DNA of 64,000 bases from DUPU01 sp050952465 (GCA_050952465.1 JBMNKZ010000005.1:186001-250000), one strand, 5' to 3'; positions 52,658 through 62,680 are shown, counted from the first letter of the stretch. Made by a program: numbers and translations. Notes: a model not told the origin generated them from the letters alone.

Positions 52658-53220
52658 TCAGGTGTTTGCGGACAAGAAGGCAGAACGGGTATGTACCCAT
52701 AAATTTGCGTTGACAATGGGACGGACAATTCTGGCCAGCCAACCCGGATCATTTCCAACATAATGTCCTATTCTTTGGTGTACAGACTGTGACAGGACGG
52801 ACGGATCTTTCACTTCTTTGTGTCCTAAACGGATCTCGATGGATCTTAAGCCACCCATGAGATAAGGCAGTAGACCATGAAACCATTTTCTCAAGCGATA
52901 CAACGTGACTTCATCTGCAGCTAAATCTGGTCTCACTTGAGTTTCTGAGAGAACTTGCTCAATACTTAAGGATGCATAGCGTTTGTAAGGAACCAAACAG
53001 TCCAGCAGTTCATGGTGAATTTTACTGCACTCTTTACAACGGAGCCGCCGAATAATTATGATTCTCGTCTCTTCCCCAGTTGTCTTTGACTTCCGTTTAC
53101 GGCTTCCAATGACGCTGAGATCGCTACCACAACAAGGACAAGGAATTAATTCTGTACACCGAACATAAAAAAACCTGTTTGGGGATTTTCAATTAAATCG
53201 TAATTTGCTACAATGACCAT
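52658..53220 (-). CDS. DUF6431-like zinc protein of the transposon, in two frames
   Basis: From ATG at 53220 the frame reads MVIVANYDLIENPQTGFF, then meets a T7 run (53167-53173, minus-strand T's). Continuation requires a -1 shift into YVRCTELIPCPCCGSDLSVI and on through RRLRCKECSKIHHELLDCL to the stop at 52658. Four cysteines (CPCC, CKEC) suggest a zinc ribbon, and the second half has the YxxYxxxSIEQVL helix pattern. The total is about 187 residues if the shift occurs. Either a programmed -1 shift on TTTTTTT or a disabling mutation. No clear ribosome binding site precedes ATG. Confidence 0.65.
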
Positions 53221-53512
53221 ACAATGACCAAGGGATGTCTTTGGTGGTCTGCGGCTAACAGATCACATTGAGCAGAGACATCCTTTTTCCTTTTCTGTGA
53301 TAGGGTCATTATATCCAGCAACTCTTGGACAGGCAATACCGTCAGCTTTCGGTCGTTTTAGGCTAGCGAAAACAGTACAGGTTTAGCAGTAATTAAAATG
53401 AATGCACAAGGAGGACATAGGTTTTTGGCTTATGTTCTCTTTTCATATATACCAAAGTAAAAAAGCTGCTGCATATTGCCCTGATAAATTATATAGATAT
53501 TTCCACTATTTT
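53221..53512. other. Region between transposon and defence operon end
   Basis: It holds the right end of the transposon, a plus-strand hairpin GGATGTCT..AGACATCC followed by TTTTTCC (53233-53290) that could be a terminator, and about 180 bp of AT-rich sequence after 53331. I see no gene. Confidence 0.5.
53304..53331 (-). repeat. Right terminal inverted repeat
   Basis: Read on the minus strand from 53331 it begins TGTCCAAGAGTTGCTGG and ends TGACC, 21 of 28 positions matching the left end. Two TGGTCATTGTA direct copies (53209-53230) lie further inside. Confidence 0.65.
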
Positions 53513-54649
53513 CTACTCCAAGCGAGTTCTATGTATTACGAAAGTCAGCGCATTAACGATTTTCTCGACCTCATCAATTGTATTATATTTGCCAAATGAA
53601 ATCCGTATAGTGCCTATGGCATTCGCCTCAGAGGTTCCTGTTGCTAAAAGAACATGTGACAAACTTTTTGTGCCAGAATTACATGCAGAACCATTTGAAA
53701 CGCAAATCCCTTTTATATCGAGAATGTTCATAATGGATTCACTATCATAACCAGTAAACGATATGCTTACAATTCCAGGTAATCTTTGAGTGGGATGCCC
53801 ATTAGTTATTACTTTTGGAATTTTAGATTTAATTTCTTTTATAAGCATATTAGAAAGAGTGGTAGTCTGTAAAATTGATTCCTTTAACGTAGTAATACTC
53901 ATTTCAATAGCTGCACCAGCACCGACAATTCCCGCAACATTTTCAGTACCAGCACGTTGATCAAACTCTTGGTGACCACCATAAATTAACGGCAATAGAG
54001 GTGTACCCGTTTTTTTATAAAGGATCCCAATACCTTTTGGCCCGTTGAATTTATGAGCTGATGCTGAAAGTAAATTGACATCCAAAGCGTTAACATCCAC
54101 AGGAATATGCCCTATAGCCTGTACTGCATCCGTATGCAATATGATACCATGAAATTTTGCTATTTCCGATATTTCATTAATCGGCTGTATCGTTCCAATT
54201 TCATTGTTAGCCAACATGATAGAAATAAGGGTGGTTTCTGGGCGGATAGCGGAATATACATCCTTTGGCGAAACGCGGCCATATTTATCTACAGGAATAT
54301 AAGATATTTTAAATCCCTGCTTCTCCAAGGCGGCACACGCATTAAGAACAGCATGATGTTCGATTGTTGAAGTTATAATATGATTTCCTTTATCTTTTAG
54401 GGCGTAGGCCACTCCGCTTATTGCCCAATTGTCACTTTCAGATCCCCCGGAGGTAAAATATATTTCTGATGGTTGTGCATTTATAGCTATGGCAAACTGC
54501 TCTCGTGCTTTTGATACTGCTCGTCTTGCTGTAACCCCTAATGAATATTGAGTCGACGCATTCCCATATTGCTCCTTTAAAAAGGGGAGCATTTTATCAA
54601 GCACTTCATCTGCTAATTTTGTTGTAGCAGCATTATCTACATAAATCAT
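53513..54649 (-). CDS. Cysteine desulfurase (NifS/IscS family), DndA-like role inferred
   Basis: The 378-residue PLP enzyme takes sulfur from cysteine. Motifs: YVDNAATTKL at the start, HH in STIEHHAVL (about 97-105), the PLP lysine in SASAHKFNGPKG near 206, RAGTEN, and the persulfide cysteine in SNGSACNSG near 328 in a short loop like NifS. It lies last in the BREX-like operon, 29 bp from the 193-aa gene. Housekeeping IscS usually sits with iscU or thiI; here the neighbours are DNA-defence genes, so it is a dedicated sulfur donor as DndA is in phosphorothioation (inference). Confidence 0.88.
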   Translation of the reverse strand: MIYVDNAATTKLADEVLDKMLPFLKEQYGNASTQYSLGVTARRAVSKAREQFAIAINAQPSEIYFTSGGSESDNWAISGVAYALKDKGNHIITSTIEHHAVLNACAALEKQGFKISYIPVDKYGRVSPKDVYSAIRPETTLISIMLANNEIGTIQPINEISEIAKFHGIILHTDAVQAIGHIPVDVNALDVNLLSASAHKFNGPKGIGILYKKTGTPLLPLIYGGHQEFDQRAGTENVAGIVGAGAAIEMSITTLKESILQTTTLSNMLIKEIKSKIPKVITNGHPTQRLPGIVSISFTGYDSESIMNILDIKGICVSNGSACNSGTKSLSHVLLATGTSEANAIGTIRISFGKYNTIDEVEKIVNALTFVIHRTRLE

Positions 54650-54678
54650 ACGGATTGTCCCTCTAAAATGTTATAGCG

Positions 54679-55260
54679 TTAATTTGTATTATATAAAAAA
54701 GTCTGAATACTTGCATCAATCCAATTATCAAGTTCCTTATAATGGCTAACTATATAGTTGTACCATGGCCGCCGAATATTTATCATCTTTTTATCAATTA
54801 AATAAATGGAATCCGAACTTTGCGATAACTCTTCTATCAACCTGTTTTTCTGTGTATCTGTTTTTCCTTCTAAATAGCTGTTCATATCATGTGAAAGCAA
54901 TCTATAAGGAACATAATTAGTTAAGTTGATTATTTCCCGTCTTAGTTTATGGTCTTTCGTATTCATCAAATTGTCGATAATGCTTTGCGTTGAAGCGGTT
55001 TCAAGCAAATCTTCCGTTTCAATTGCCAATACTACTACATCATATAATTTATCAAATTGACGCAGACGACCATTTTTCTTTAAGACGTATGGCCAGCTAT
55101 AGGCAACCATTCTACAACCGATTTCGTAAAAATCGGACTGCTGTCGCCTTTCATGGCAAAGCGCAAAAATCACTTTTACCATAAACAATTTATAACTGTT
55201 CATTAATTGCCTTGGAGCAACCATTTTATTAAGAACTTCACTGTAACTGTCCATTATCAC
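54679..55260 (-). CDS. 193-aa protein, possible nuclease-less N-terminus of an HNH-family defence protein
   Basis: It begins MIMDSYSEVLNKMVAPRQLM and continues NSYKLFMVKVIFALC, with RMVAYSWPYVLKK, LTNYVPYRLLSH and NIRRPWYNYI along the length. From memory these resemble the helical N-terminal half of a family of HNH nucleases; the HNH half is missing and the protein ends in LYNTN. It overlaps the brxL-like stop by 23 bp, so it is co-translated. Function unknown; family call needs a profile search. Confidence 0.5.
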   Translation of the reverse strand: MIMDSYSEVLNKMVAPRQLMNSYKLFMVKVIFALCHERRQQSDFYEIGCRMVAYSWPYVLKKNGRLRQFDKLYDVVVLAIETEDLLETASTQSIIDNLMNTKDHKLRREIINLTNYVPYRLLSHDMNSYLEGKTDTQKNRLIEELSQSSDSIYLIDKKMINIRRPWYNYIVSHYKELDNWIDASIQTFLYNTN

Positions 55261-56695
55261 GTATCCTTATGTCAGGCATAACATCATGATATTCCATATC
55301 CATTATTGATAATTGCTGGCGGATTATACGACGTTTCTCAAAAGCAGGGTCAAAACAATAAGTTTTAAACTCCTCCATAGTAATATCATCTTTTTTTGCG
55401 ACATGCGGGAAAAGAAGCTTCATGTATGCAGAGGCCATACGAATGATGGCAGTTGTATCGCGTGTATCAGCGTTTCGAGGTATGCTCAACCATTCTGTCA
55501 CGGTCATTGAATACTTGGATTCCGTTCTCAAATATGAGAGAAGTTCTGAAAAATACTCCACATTAAGAGTATAGCCGGATAGCTTCAAATCCTCTGTAAT
55601 ACGTGGTAAATACCACCCCTCAATAAAACCGTGGAAACGGTCAAGCAGGGCCGTATCATGAAAAACATCAGGGAGTTCGTCAAAGTACCTTTTATGAACA
55701 GGTTTTCTATTTTGATCAAGCTCAATATTACCGAGAAGAATCAAACCGGCAGATGAAGTTTGCTTTGATTTTCCAACGGTAAATGTTCCGGATTCCAAAT
55801 AATTTTTAAGAGCCCCCTGCAATTCCTCTTTATTCTCAAAGAGTATAGTTTTCACCTCATCCATCGAAACGAATTCATATGAAGGGATAATGCCGGGGGT
55901 ATTCGAACCCATGTCATAGAACAGCTTTGCACGTGTTATTTTACCGCCACTTATTTGCCATCCATATTTGCTAAGATTATTAAAAATATAAGATTTCCCG
56001 GTTCCTTTAGGCGCTAATTCAACCATATTAAGATTTGGTTCAACAAAAACCAGCAGACGGGTTATAAACAATAATTTCTGAGTATAGCTAACAAATTGCG
56101 TGGAATCAGGGTTATATTCCATACACTTTATAAGAAAATCGATCCATTCTTTTATGGTAAACTCTTTCCTTGCCTGGCAATAATACTCAAAATCTGGAGC
56201 GTAGGGCTTAAAAGGCTTAAAGTCTACCATTTCTGCATAGCCTTTTTCTTTACCCTCCGGTTGTACATAATCTAATGTAACGATACCCCAATTTTCACCT
56301 TCTTTAAGGCCAACTTTTGATTTGGCATTCATTAAATATGTCGAAACGCGTCCCTCACTTGCCTTTATACCGATGTCGGGTATTGCAAATTTGAAAAGAC
56401 CGCTCTTCAAGTCACTCTCAAGTATAATCCGAGACAATATTTGTATGGTTTCACCTTGCAACAGACGACTTCTGATATAGCTGTCCTTACTAGGGATATG
56501 ATTTGATAAAAATCTTAATAACCCTTGTTTATCAATATTATCTTCGTCATCTGAATATCGCTTGATCAGCCAGTCCTTTATAAATGAAGGAACCTTAACC
56601 CCGCTGAACATATTATAACGTTCGGGCGTTTTACAAATTGATTCATCGACAAAAATATCTTTTATTTTTCTGTCAAGCTCAGTCATTGAAACCAT
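55238..56695 (-). CDS. brxL: BrxL-like AAA+ protein of the BREX system
   Basis: The 485-residue protein has the BrxL/TIGR02688 pattern: an N-terminal region (FVDESICKTPE, FSGVKVPSFIKDWLI) and an AAA+ domain with Walker A APKGTGKSYIFNNLS (about 227-241), Walker B FVSMDEVKTI (about 273-282) and LLDRFHGFIEGW. BrxL forms DNA-encircling rings in BREX. The Lon-protease-like C-terminus of some BrxL proteins is not seen. Its start overlaps the pglZ stop by 17 bp; an internal ATG at 56686 is an alternative start. Confidence 0.82.
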   Translation of the reverse strand: MVSMTELDRKIKDIFVDESICKTPERYNMFSGVKVPSFIKDWLIKRYSDDEDNIDKQGLLRFLSNHIPSKDSYIRSRLLQGETIQILSRIILESDLKSGLFKFAIPDIGIKASEGRVSTYLMNAKSKVGLKEGENWGIVTLDYVQPEGKEKGYAEMVDFKPFKPYAPDFEYYCQARKEFTIKEWIDFLIKCMEYNPDSTQFVSYTQKLLFITRLLVFVEPNLNMVELAPKGTGKSYIFNNLSKYGWQISGGKITRAKLFYDMGSNTPGIIPSYEFVSMDEVKTILFENKEELQGALKNYLESGTFTVGKSKQTSSAGLILLGNIELDQNRKPVHKRYFDELPDVFHDTALLDRFHGFIEGWYLPRITEDLKLSGYTLNVEYFSELLSYLRTESKYSMTVTEWLSIPRNADTRDTTAIIRMASAYMKLLFPHVAKKDDITMEEFKTYCFDPAFEKRRIIRQQLSIMDMEYHDVMPDIRIRDNGQLQ

Positions 56696-59168
56696 CTCCT
56701 TGATTGCTTATGGATTTCGTTCTTGCTTTAAAAGTAAACTTTTGATTGTCAACTTCCACTGTCAGAGTTTGAGTTTTACCTGTCGTTAATTTACCGCTCC
56801 ATGTTGAGCCTGAACAACTGAGGATGCTACGTTTGTTAGAGCCATCAATCATTGTGGGTGGATTCTTTGGAGATGGCAATATCCTGAATAAAACCGTCTT
56901 ATCAAGCCCTGAAATATCAAGCTTCAAGGCATCAACAGAATAATACGCGTTTTTACTATCCGCATTTCTTGACTCTATGACTATTACGGGAACACCTATT
57001 TCTTCAATAAGTGTTCCTCCGTGCACCTCATATTTTGATGTGTTGCCTAAAGATATTTCATTACAAGCAACTAGCCACCTATCTTTTGTTCCTACGGTAG
57101 CTTCACATATCATATAATCAGGACTATTAGCTATTTCCTCATTTCCAACCAATTTCATGCATCTTCCGCCATGCTCAGATGCTTCAAAATTATACTTTTT
57201 CTTTGTCTTTATCAATTTATGTGCAACTGTCGCTCCATGATCAGCGATTATTGCAAACGATTCATCACCAACTGAATCCAAAGTTGCTTGCACCAAATCT
57301 CCTATCATCATTAACGCTTTCTGAATATTACCTGTGCTATTATATAAATCGCCATGTATCACTTTTCGATCAAAATCATTAAGCCATATGTAATCATCAG
57401 ACATATCAAGCTTGCTTATGTCAGTGATTGATGGCAGTCCACTTCGAGCAATTGTTGCTGCCGATAAATGTCTACATTTGGATTTTATGAGACAAATAAT
57501 CAAATCTAAATATTCGCAGCCAACACCGTCCCATACGAACACTTTCCCTTTATGGCCTTTTTCCTTCAAAAATTCACGAGGGGTTTTCAAAGAATAATAC
57601 CAACTATAGAAACTTTCTTCATTACTGTATATGTGATTTCTATGCTGTACTAATATATCGGCAGATACTATACCTAATTTACATTGCCTGTATGTATAAA
57701 CATATTCGTATGTTGAGAAAAGTTTCGGATCAATAATTGTTTTTGCAGTAGTATCAAGATACCATGCAACATCTTCCCAAAATGCGGATATTTCCGAAAG
57801 CTCTATGATTTGGTTCTGAAACAAAGAAAGAAGTATTCTTTTTTCAACCCATGTATACGTTGTTAATATTTTTTTGTATATTTCATCATACTGCTTTTTT
57901 ATTTCCTCGCGTATATAGCTTGAATCAGCATTAACAAGCGTTCCAATTGATTCAACTGAAAAGCTGCAGACATCAATATTCTCTATTAGACTTGGATTGA
58001 CTCCGATTAATAAAATATTCTCGCGAAATAATTTATTATAATTTGCATGGAGATCGTTTTCCGGAAGTGAATTTGCCATAAATGGCAGCAGAATATCAAT
58101 TAGCTCTTTGCGCTGGTTAGAAAAAGCGATTTCACTATTAAAAATATGCAGCCACGCCGTCTTTGTTAAACTATTCTTTTCGTTAATGTTTGCTTGTAAT
58201 ACCACCTGAGCGAAGTAATCATTTCTGTCTGTTGAAATTACATACAATTTAATAAGCCAGCGAGCAAATTTGTCATTCATATACCAGCATGAAGTTAAAT
58301 TTTTAATAGATACGTCAGAGATTTGAAGTATGGAACATATAATTTTATCGATGCTGGTACCCAGCTGACATGACGACAAATAATTTACCAATCGCTTCCA
58401 ATAACCCTCTTCGCTATTTATAAACTTTACAGGCGTCGAAAATCCAAATAGTTGTTTAGCACAAGCTGAATAATCAAAAACGTCTTTCGTCTCAAATACA
58501 TTGTCCGGCTGTGCTTTGGAATATTCTCCGTACAGAGTTTGCGAATAACAGATTAAAGGCTTTTCCCAAATGATATCTGTGGTTCGCCAAAGATTGAGCC
58601 AACCGCTGGTATTCCGGATGATATTGGGAAGTCCGGTCAATTGTACTGATGGTGCCAAGAGGTAAACAGAAAGAGTGTCTACGATTGAGGAACTGCGGCA
58701 ATCAATTAACGGGTTAAAATAGCGGCCCTTACTATATAATGAATTTATTACTTTTTGTAATTGTTCAATTAGTGCGAAACAAGCAAAATATATTCTGCGG
58801 TTTTTGGTTTCTTTTGAATTCTCAAAATCGGTTATTAATGATACAATAACAGATTCAAAATCAGGATATGAATAGAATTTTACAAGCTCTGACAGTCCAA
58901 CAATTAGCAGGTTATCGTTGTCCGATGCCTCTGAAACTACATTTAGGATGCTTTCTTTTGTAAGCCATGCATCATCGTGATATAGTTGTTTTGATAATTC
59001 AATAATTGTACAGTTAAAGCGTTTTGCTATAAAGCTCAAATCGTTCGTAGTTGAAGGCCCGAGATTAAGCAAAACAAAACGCACAGGGAATCGACGATAC
59101 GATTGCGATTTCCTCTGTAAATCCAATAACAACGCGTCCTCGATTATTTGCTTGTCCAAAGCCTTCAC
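56679..59168 (-). CDS. pglZ: PglZ, alkaline-phosphatase-fold BREX protein
   Basis: The 829-residue protein has a long N-terminal helical part and the PglZ domain: KVFVWDGVGCEYLDLI near 540 (metal-binding aspartate), AIIADHGATVAHKLI near 640 and ASEHGGRCMKLVG near 660. PglZ is the hallmark of BREX systems; members are metal-dependent phosphodiesterases with nuclease-like activity. It is located between the ATPase gene (11 bp) and brxL, the type 4 order. Confidence 0.88.
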   Translation of the reverse strand: MKALDKQIIEDALLLDLQRKSQSYRRFPVRFVLLNLGPSTTNDLSFIAKRFNCTIIELSKQLYHDDAWLTKESILNVVSEASDNDNLLIVGLSELVKFYSYPDFESVIVSLITDFENSKETKNRRIYFACFALIEQLQKVINSLYSKGRYFNPLIDCRSSSIVDTLSVYLLAPSVQLTGLPNIIRNTSGWLNLWRTTDIIWEKPLICYSQTLYGEYSKAQPDNVFETKDVFDYSACAKQLFGFSTPVKFINSEEGYWKRLVNYLSSCQLGTSIDKIICSILQISDVSIKNLTSCWYMNDKFARWLIKLYVISTDRNDYFAQVVLQANINEKNSLTKTAWLHIFNSEIAFSNQRKELIDILLPFMANSLPENDLHANYNKLFRENILLIGVNPSLIENIDVCSFSVESIGTLVNADSSYIREEIKKQYDEIYKKILTTYTWVEKRILLSLFQNQIIELSEISAFWEDVAWYLDTTAKTIIDPKLFSTYEYVYTYRQCKLGIVSADILVQHRNHIYSNEESFYSWYYSLKTPREFLKEKGHKGKVFVWDGVGCEYLDLIICLIKSKCRHLSAATIARSGLPSITDISKLDMSDDYIWLNDFDRKVIHGDLYNSTGNIQKALMMIGDLVQATLDSVGDESFAIIADHGATVAHKLIKTKKKYNFEASEHGGRCMKLVGNEEIANSPDYMICEATVGTKDRWLVACNEISLGNTSKYEVHGGTLIEEIGVPVIVIESRNADSKNAYYSVDALKLDISGLDKTVLFRILPSPKNPPTMIDGSNKRSILSCSGSTWSGKLTTGKTQTLTVEVDNQKFTFKARTKSISNQGDGFND

Positions 59169-59179
59169 CTCTTATTTGC

Positions 59180-62100
59180 TCAATTATTCAGAAGGGATTC
59201 AACATCAGCGACGATATTCGGATACATATCGCACAAAATCAGCAATAATGCCTTCAAATCTTCTACGTTACCCGTATAATCATGAATGGTCTTTTTTACT
59301 TTCTCTTTCTCGACAGTTGTAGGTGTGGTTGAGCCATTACTCGGCGTTTTAGAAGGTCCGGACGTTCCGGTTTCACTGCCTGATTGAGTTCCCTTGTCAG
59401 GAGCAGGATTCTTTGGCTCAGGCATGCTTTTCTGCGCTTTCCATTTATATACGCTATTATGAACAGTGTCTTCTTCCCAAAGACACTTCTTTTCATTAAG
59501 TGTTTGATTTAAGAATTGGATTAAATCGTTCAATTCTTGTTTGCTGCTTCCTACCTCAGCAAGACATATGATTAAGAAACTCTCAATGCAATTCGAATTT
59601 TCAATTTTAATCAAAGCCTGTGACAACTCTATTTTAAGCTCTTTGAGTCTTGTAAGAATGTCATCAATATCTTTTTGCTGTATGTTTTCATCAGTTACCT
59701 TAACAAACCAGAACAGCCTATCAACGAGTGCATTAAAAGCATCGCCTTCATTTACAGCATACTTTAATGACCAAAGTGGCGATTGGTTCTTCATTTCAAA
59801 GGCAGTACGAATTGCCCATTTGACTTTAATAAGGCTATCTTCATTTGTCTCGAATAATTCATTCAGCATTAATACCAACTCGCGCTCCTCGGGCGTACTG
59901 AACCGTATGACATATTCGTCGGAGTCCTTTGAATTCTCCCACCTATCGAACATACATACGATTAAATCCCTTAGGGCAATCTCATCAATAAGATTCCCAT
60001 TGCCAGAAGTAAACATCTTTTTACAATAAGGACGTAGTGCCAGTGCCAATGCCCCCATAGATACAGGATTGAAATAATAACCAAACGTACCACAACTCAA
60101 ATAAGAAAGGCTACGACTTAAATCAATTACAGGTTCCGCTTGCACTGACGCAATTGTATTATTAACTTCTTGGCACAAATGGACGACTGGGTTTTGTGCA
60201 TCAGAATTTGGGATCAATTCCAATGCATCATTAAATATGTAATTCCCCGAATTATCCAGTAGCAACGCTCTTAAATCCGGATAACCGCTCCATCCGCTTT
60301 CGAGAGCGGAACGATTTTTAGCAGCAATAACTATTTCTACAACTTTTTTTGCCTTTTTTGATGCCCAAATCGTATTAACATTTGCCGCCGTTATTTTTTC
60401 TAAGCCCCAAACAAAAATCTGAGGGAGGCAAGAGTCAGCTATTTTTTGGGAAAGAGCCATGAACGTAGATTCGGAACAATCTCCACGGAAAATTAGCTTG
60501 GCGCTGCCTTTTATAATATCATCGGTCACCCAAGGCTTTATCCATTTTTCCGCATCACGTTTATGATCTTCAGCCTCAGGCAACTTTAAAGAGTCAGCCA
60601 CAGCGGAACGAGCCATATTTTCAACAAATTGACGAAGCTTTGTCTGCCCGAGTTCGGCGTTGGGCAAAATAAATATAATATCTTTGAATGTTTCTTCTTT
60701 CGACAGGGCAATAAGGTTATCAGTAGCTTGCTGCTTAGAGCATTCACTACGCCCAATAATATTATCAAGTTCAGGTGATGAGCCTCGCAGGAAAAAAACA
60801 GCAACATTAAGTGCATATCCAGCAGGAAAAGTATTGGTCAGCCTGTTCCGTAAAGTTGATTGTTTATCTCCAGCCCAAAAGCAACCAACTTTACATGAGC
60901 GATAGACATGAGAAGATAAGGTCTTATTTATTTGGTTTTTGCATGATACCGGATAAAACTCGATTATTTTGCTAACATCTTCGTACTGCGGGTATATTTT
61001 CTTTGTTTCATTTGAAACTTTCTGCGGTGGTAGAGTTGAAAAGGATATCTCAAACACATTATCTGGACTTCTAAAAACTATTTGTTGTTCATCAATATAT
61101 TGCAAGCACTTTTGGACTTCGCTAGGATCATATATACCGCTGAAAGCAGCAACAATGTTTCCCTCTGTTGGTTTTATAAGCCTACTCTCATTATATTCTT
61201 CTTCGATTTCAATAACTTGGGAAAGAATATTAAGAAGAAGAATCACTTTGAATATTTCCGTCATCATGATGCTTTGCTGGGTGACGTTATCAATATGCAT
61301 CTTGTATTTGCTTATTACAGGAGAGAACTTGCCTGTAGTGTCTTCTTCAAATATATTCTGGAAGAAATCCCAAACATACGTTGCTGTTAAAAATGGAAAA
61401 TCTTCAATTTCATTTTGGATGAAATTCTTGAACCCTTTATTTGAATCGTGAAGAAATTCAAAAATACTTCTTTCCGCAGATCCCATTATGCGCGATACAA
61501 ATGTCGAGAGATAGGCCGTATAGGGGTGAAATGGATACAAGCTTATAATACAGTCTTTCATTTCACTGGTATTGCCAGATGTGTTTTCTACTATATTATC
61601 CAACACGTTCATAACACTGGGTTTCCCTATATAATTATGCATGACAATGGAGTCTATTTCTGCCTTGTTTTTTCGCTGAATGGCCGCGGATAATATATGA
61701 TATGTAGTATATGGCTGCATCTCATAATGCATTAATAGAAAGCGGTTTTTTGCCATGGTCTTTTCATTTTCTTTTAAATCCTTATAGGCTTCCGTCGCTT
61801 CCAAATTTTTGTGCGTAATTACATAAGTAAAGATGCCTGATGGCTTTCCAGTCTCCGGAAATTCAACTTTGCTAAGTTCAGCTATGTCTTGCAGCGTATT
61901 TAGGATGCTTCTTCTTTCTGTTTTATCAAGTAAAGCAGTAAACTCATCCCATAAAATAATCAAATAATCAGCTATATTTTGCTTATCCAATTCTGCTTTT
62001 ACTTCAAGCAGCCACTGATCAATATTGCGAGAAAATGTGGATAACCCGGAAGCTTTAAATTCCTCAATTATTTGCCGTAAAAGAGAAACATCTGGGACAG

Positions 62101-62680
62101 TTTGTGTTAGTCTCTTAATAATTCCATCTTTTGAGGAAACATGCTTTTTAAGCGAACCGCTCAATATACTTTCCCAAAACGAATTTAATTTTGGGTCATT
62201 GACACGTTCGACCATAGTGGAAAAATCAGACTTAACAGCAATGTTAATTCCTTTTTCTTCAAGTGTACGCATAACATGATATTGAATGATATACATCATG
62301 TCAGCGGAGTCTGTGATAGCATAAACACCACGAAGAATGACGGGAAGAGCCCGCTTCTCCTTTCGAAAATTACGGATTTTCTCCCGAAGCTGGATGTTTT
62401 GAATTTTCGGCAAATAATCGTCTATAGAATCGCAATCGTCGCTCAGTAGATGCTTTATGACCGACAACGAATGGCTTTTTCCGGTACCATAGGTGCCCTG
62501 AATCCAAAACGATTTCCGCTCATTCTTTTCGGTCGCGGTTAAAGATGAAACAATTTGCGCCATATTGCTCTCAAACACTTTGTTTGAAATAAATGTTTTC
62601 CAGTTATCCCCGCGTTCAGCAATAACATTAAATGTTGAATCAAATTGTTCATCAACGCCGACTAATTCAGAATATTTCAT
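59180..62680 (-). CDS. brxC: BrxC/PglY-like large ATPase of the BREX system
   Basis: The 1166-residue protein has Walker A IQGTYGTGKSHSLSVIKHLL (about 40-60) and a Walker B-type LIILWDEFTALLD near 240, followed by large helical regions and a Ser/Thr/Pro-rich linker near 1110 before a short C-terminal domain. BrxC/PglY proteins are required in BREX defence and modification. ATG at 62680 (MKYSELVGVDEQFD) has GGAGGAGC in front; a start at 62698 is possible but less natural. Upstream lies the zinc-ribbon gene. Confidence 0.82.
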   Translation of the reverse strand: MKYSELVGVDEQFDSTFNVIAERGDNWKTFISNKVFESNMAQIVSSLTATEKNERKSFWIQGTYGTGKSHSLSVIKHLLSDDCDSIDDYLPKIQNIQLREKIRNFRKEKRALPVILRGVYAITDSADMMYIIQYHVMRTLEEKGINIAVKSDFSTMVERVNDPKLNSFWESILSGSLKKHVSSKDGIIKRLTQTVPDVSLLRQIIEEFKASGLSTFSRNIDQWLLEVKAELDKQNIADYLIILWDEFTALLDKTERRSILNTLQDIAELSKVEFPETGKPSGIFTYVITHKNLEATEAYKDLKENEKTMAKNRFLLMHYEMQPYTTYHILSAAIQRKNKAEIDSIVMHNYIGKPSVMNVLDNIVENTSGNTSEMKDCIISLYPFHPYTAYLSTFVSRIMGSAERSIFEFLHDSNKGFKNFIQNEIEDFPFLTATYVWDFFQNIFEEDTTGKFSPVISKYKMHIDNVTQQSIMMTEIFKVILLLNILSQVIEIEEEYNESRLIKPTEGNIVAAFSGIYDPSEVQKCLQYIDEQQIVFRSPDNVFEISFSTLPPQKVSNETKKIYPQYEDVSKIIEFYPVSCKNQINKTLSSHVYRSCKVGCFWAGDKQSTLRNRLTNTFPAGYALNVAVFFLRGSSPELDNIIGRSECSKQQATDNLIALSKEETFKDIIFILPNAELGQTKLRQFVENMARSAVADSLKLPEAEDHKRDAEKWIKPWVTDDIIKGSAKLIFRGDCSESTFMALSQKIADSCLPQIFVWGLEKITAANVNTIWASKKAKKVVEIVIAAKNRSALESGWSGYPDLRALLLDNSGNYIFNDALELIPNSDAQNPVVHLCQEVNNTIASVQAEPVIDLSRSLSYLSCGTFGYYFNPVSMGALALALRPYCKKMFTSGNGNLIDEIALRDLIVCMFDRWENSKDSDEYVIRFSTPEERELVLMLNELFETNEDSLIKVKWAIRTAFEMKNQSPLWSLKYAVNEGDAFNALVDRLFWFVKVTDENIQQKDIDDILTRLKELKIELSQALIKIENSNCIESFLIICLAEVGSSKQELNDLIQFLNQTLNEKKCLWEEDTVHNSVYKWKAQKSMPEPKNPAPDKGTQSGSETGTSGPSKTPSNGSTTPTTVEKEKVKKTIHDYTGNVEDLKALLLILCDMYPNIVADVESLLNN

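Larger units (their letters stand above)
50093..53331 (-). mobile_element. Mu/Tn5053-type transposon with terminal inverted repeats
   Basis: The ends begin TGTCCA and share 21 of 28 bases (50093-50120 against the complement of 53304-53331), with TTG and GGATATA-TGACC blocks inside. Content: DDE transposase (TniA-like), AAA+ ATPase (TniB/ExeA-like), an 84-aa gene and a DUF6431-type gene, all on the minus strand. Flanking 5-mers TAAGT and GGCAA do not match, so no target duplication is visible. Confidence 0.75.

Noticed and set aside
53402..53599. 65-codon plus-strand frame at the transposon/defence junction
   Set aside because: It overlaps the 3' end of the cysteine desulfurase gene and has no recognisable product.
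53513..54649. Housekeeping IscS
   Set aside because: No iscU, iscR, thiI or mnmA next to it; it is in the defence operon. The possibility cannot be fully excluded.
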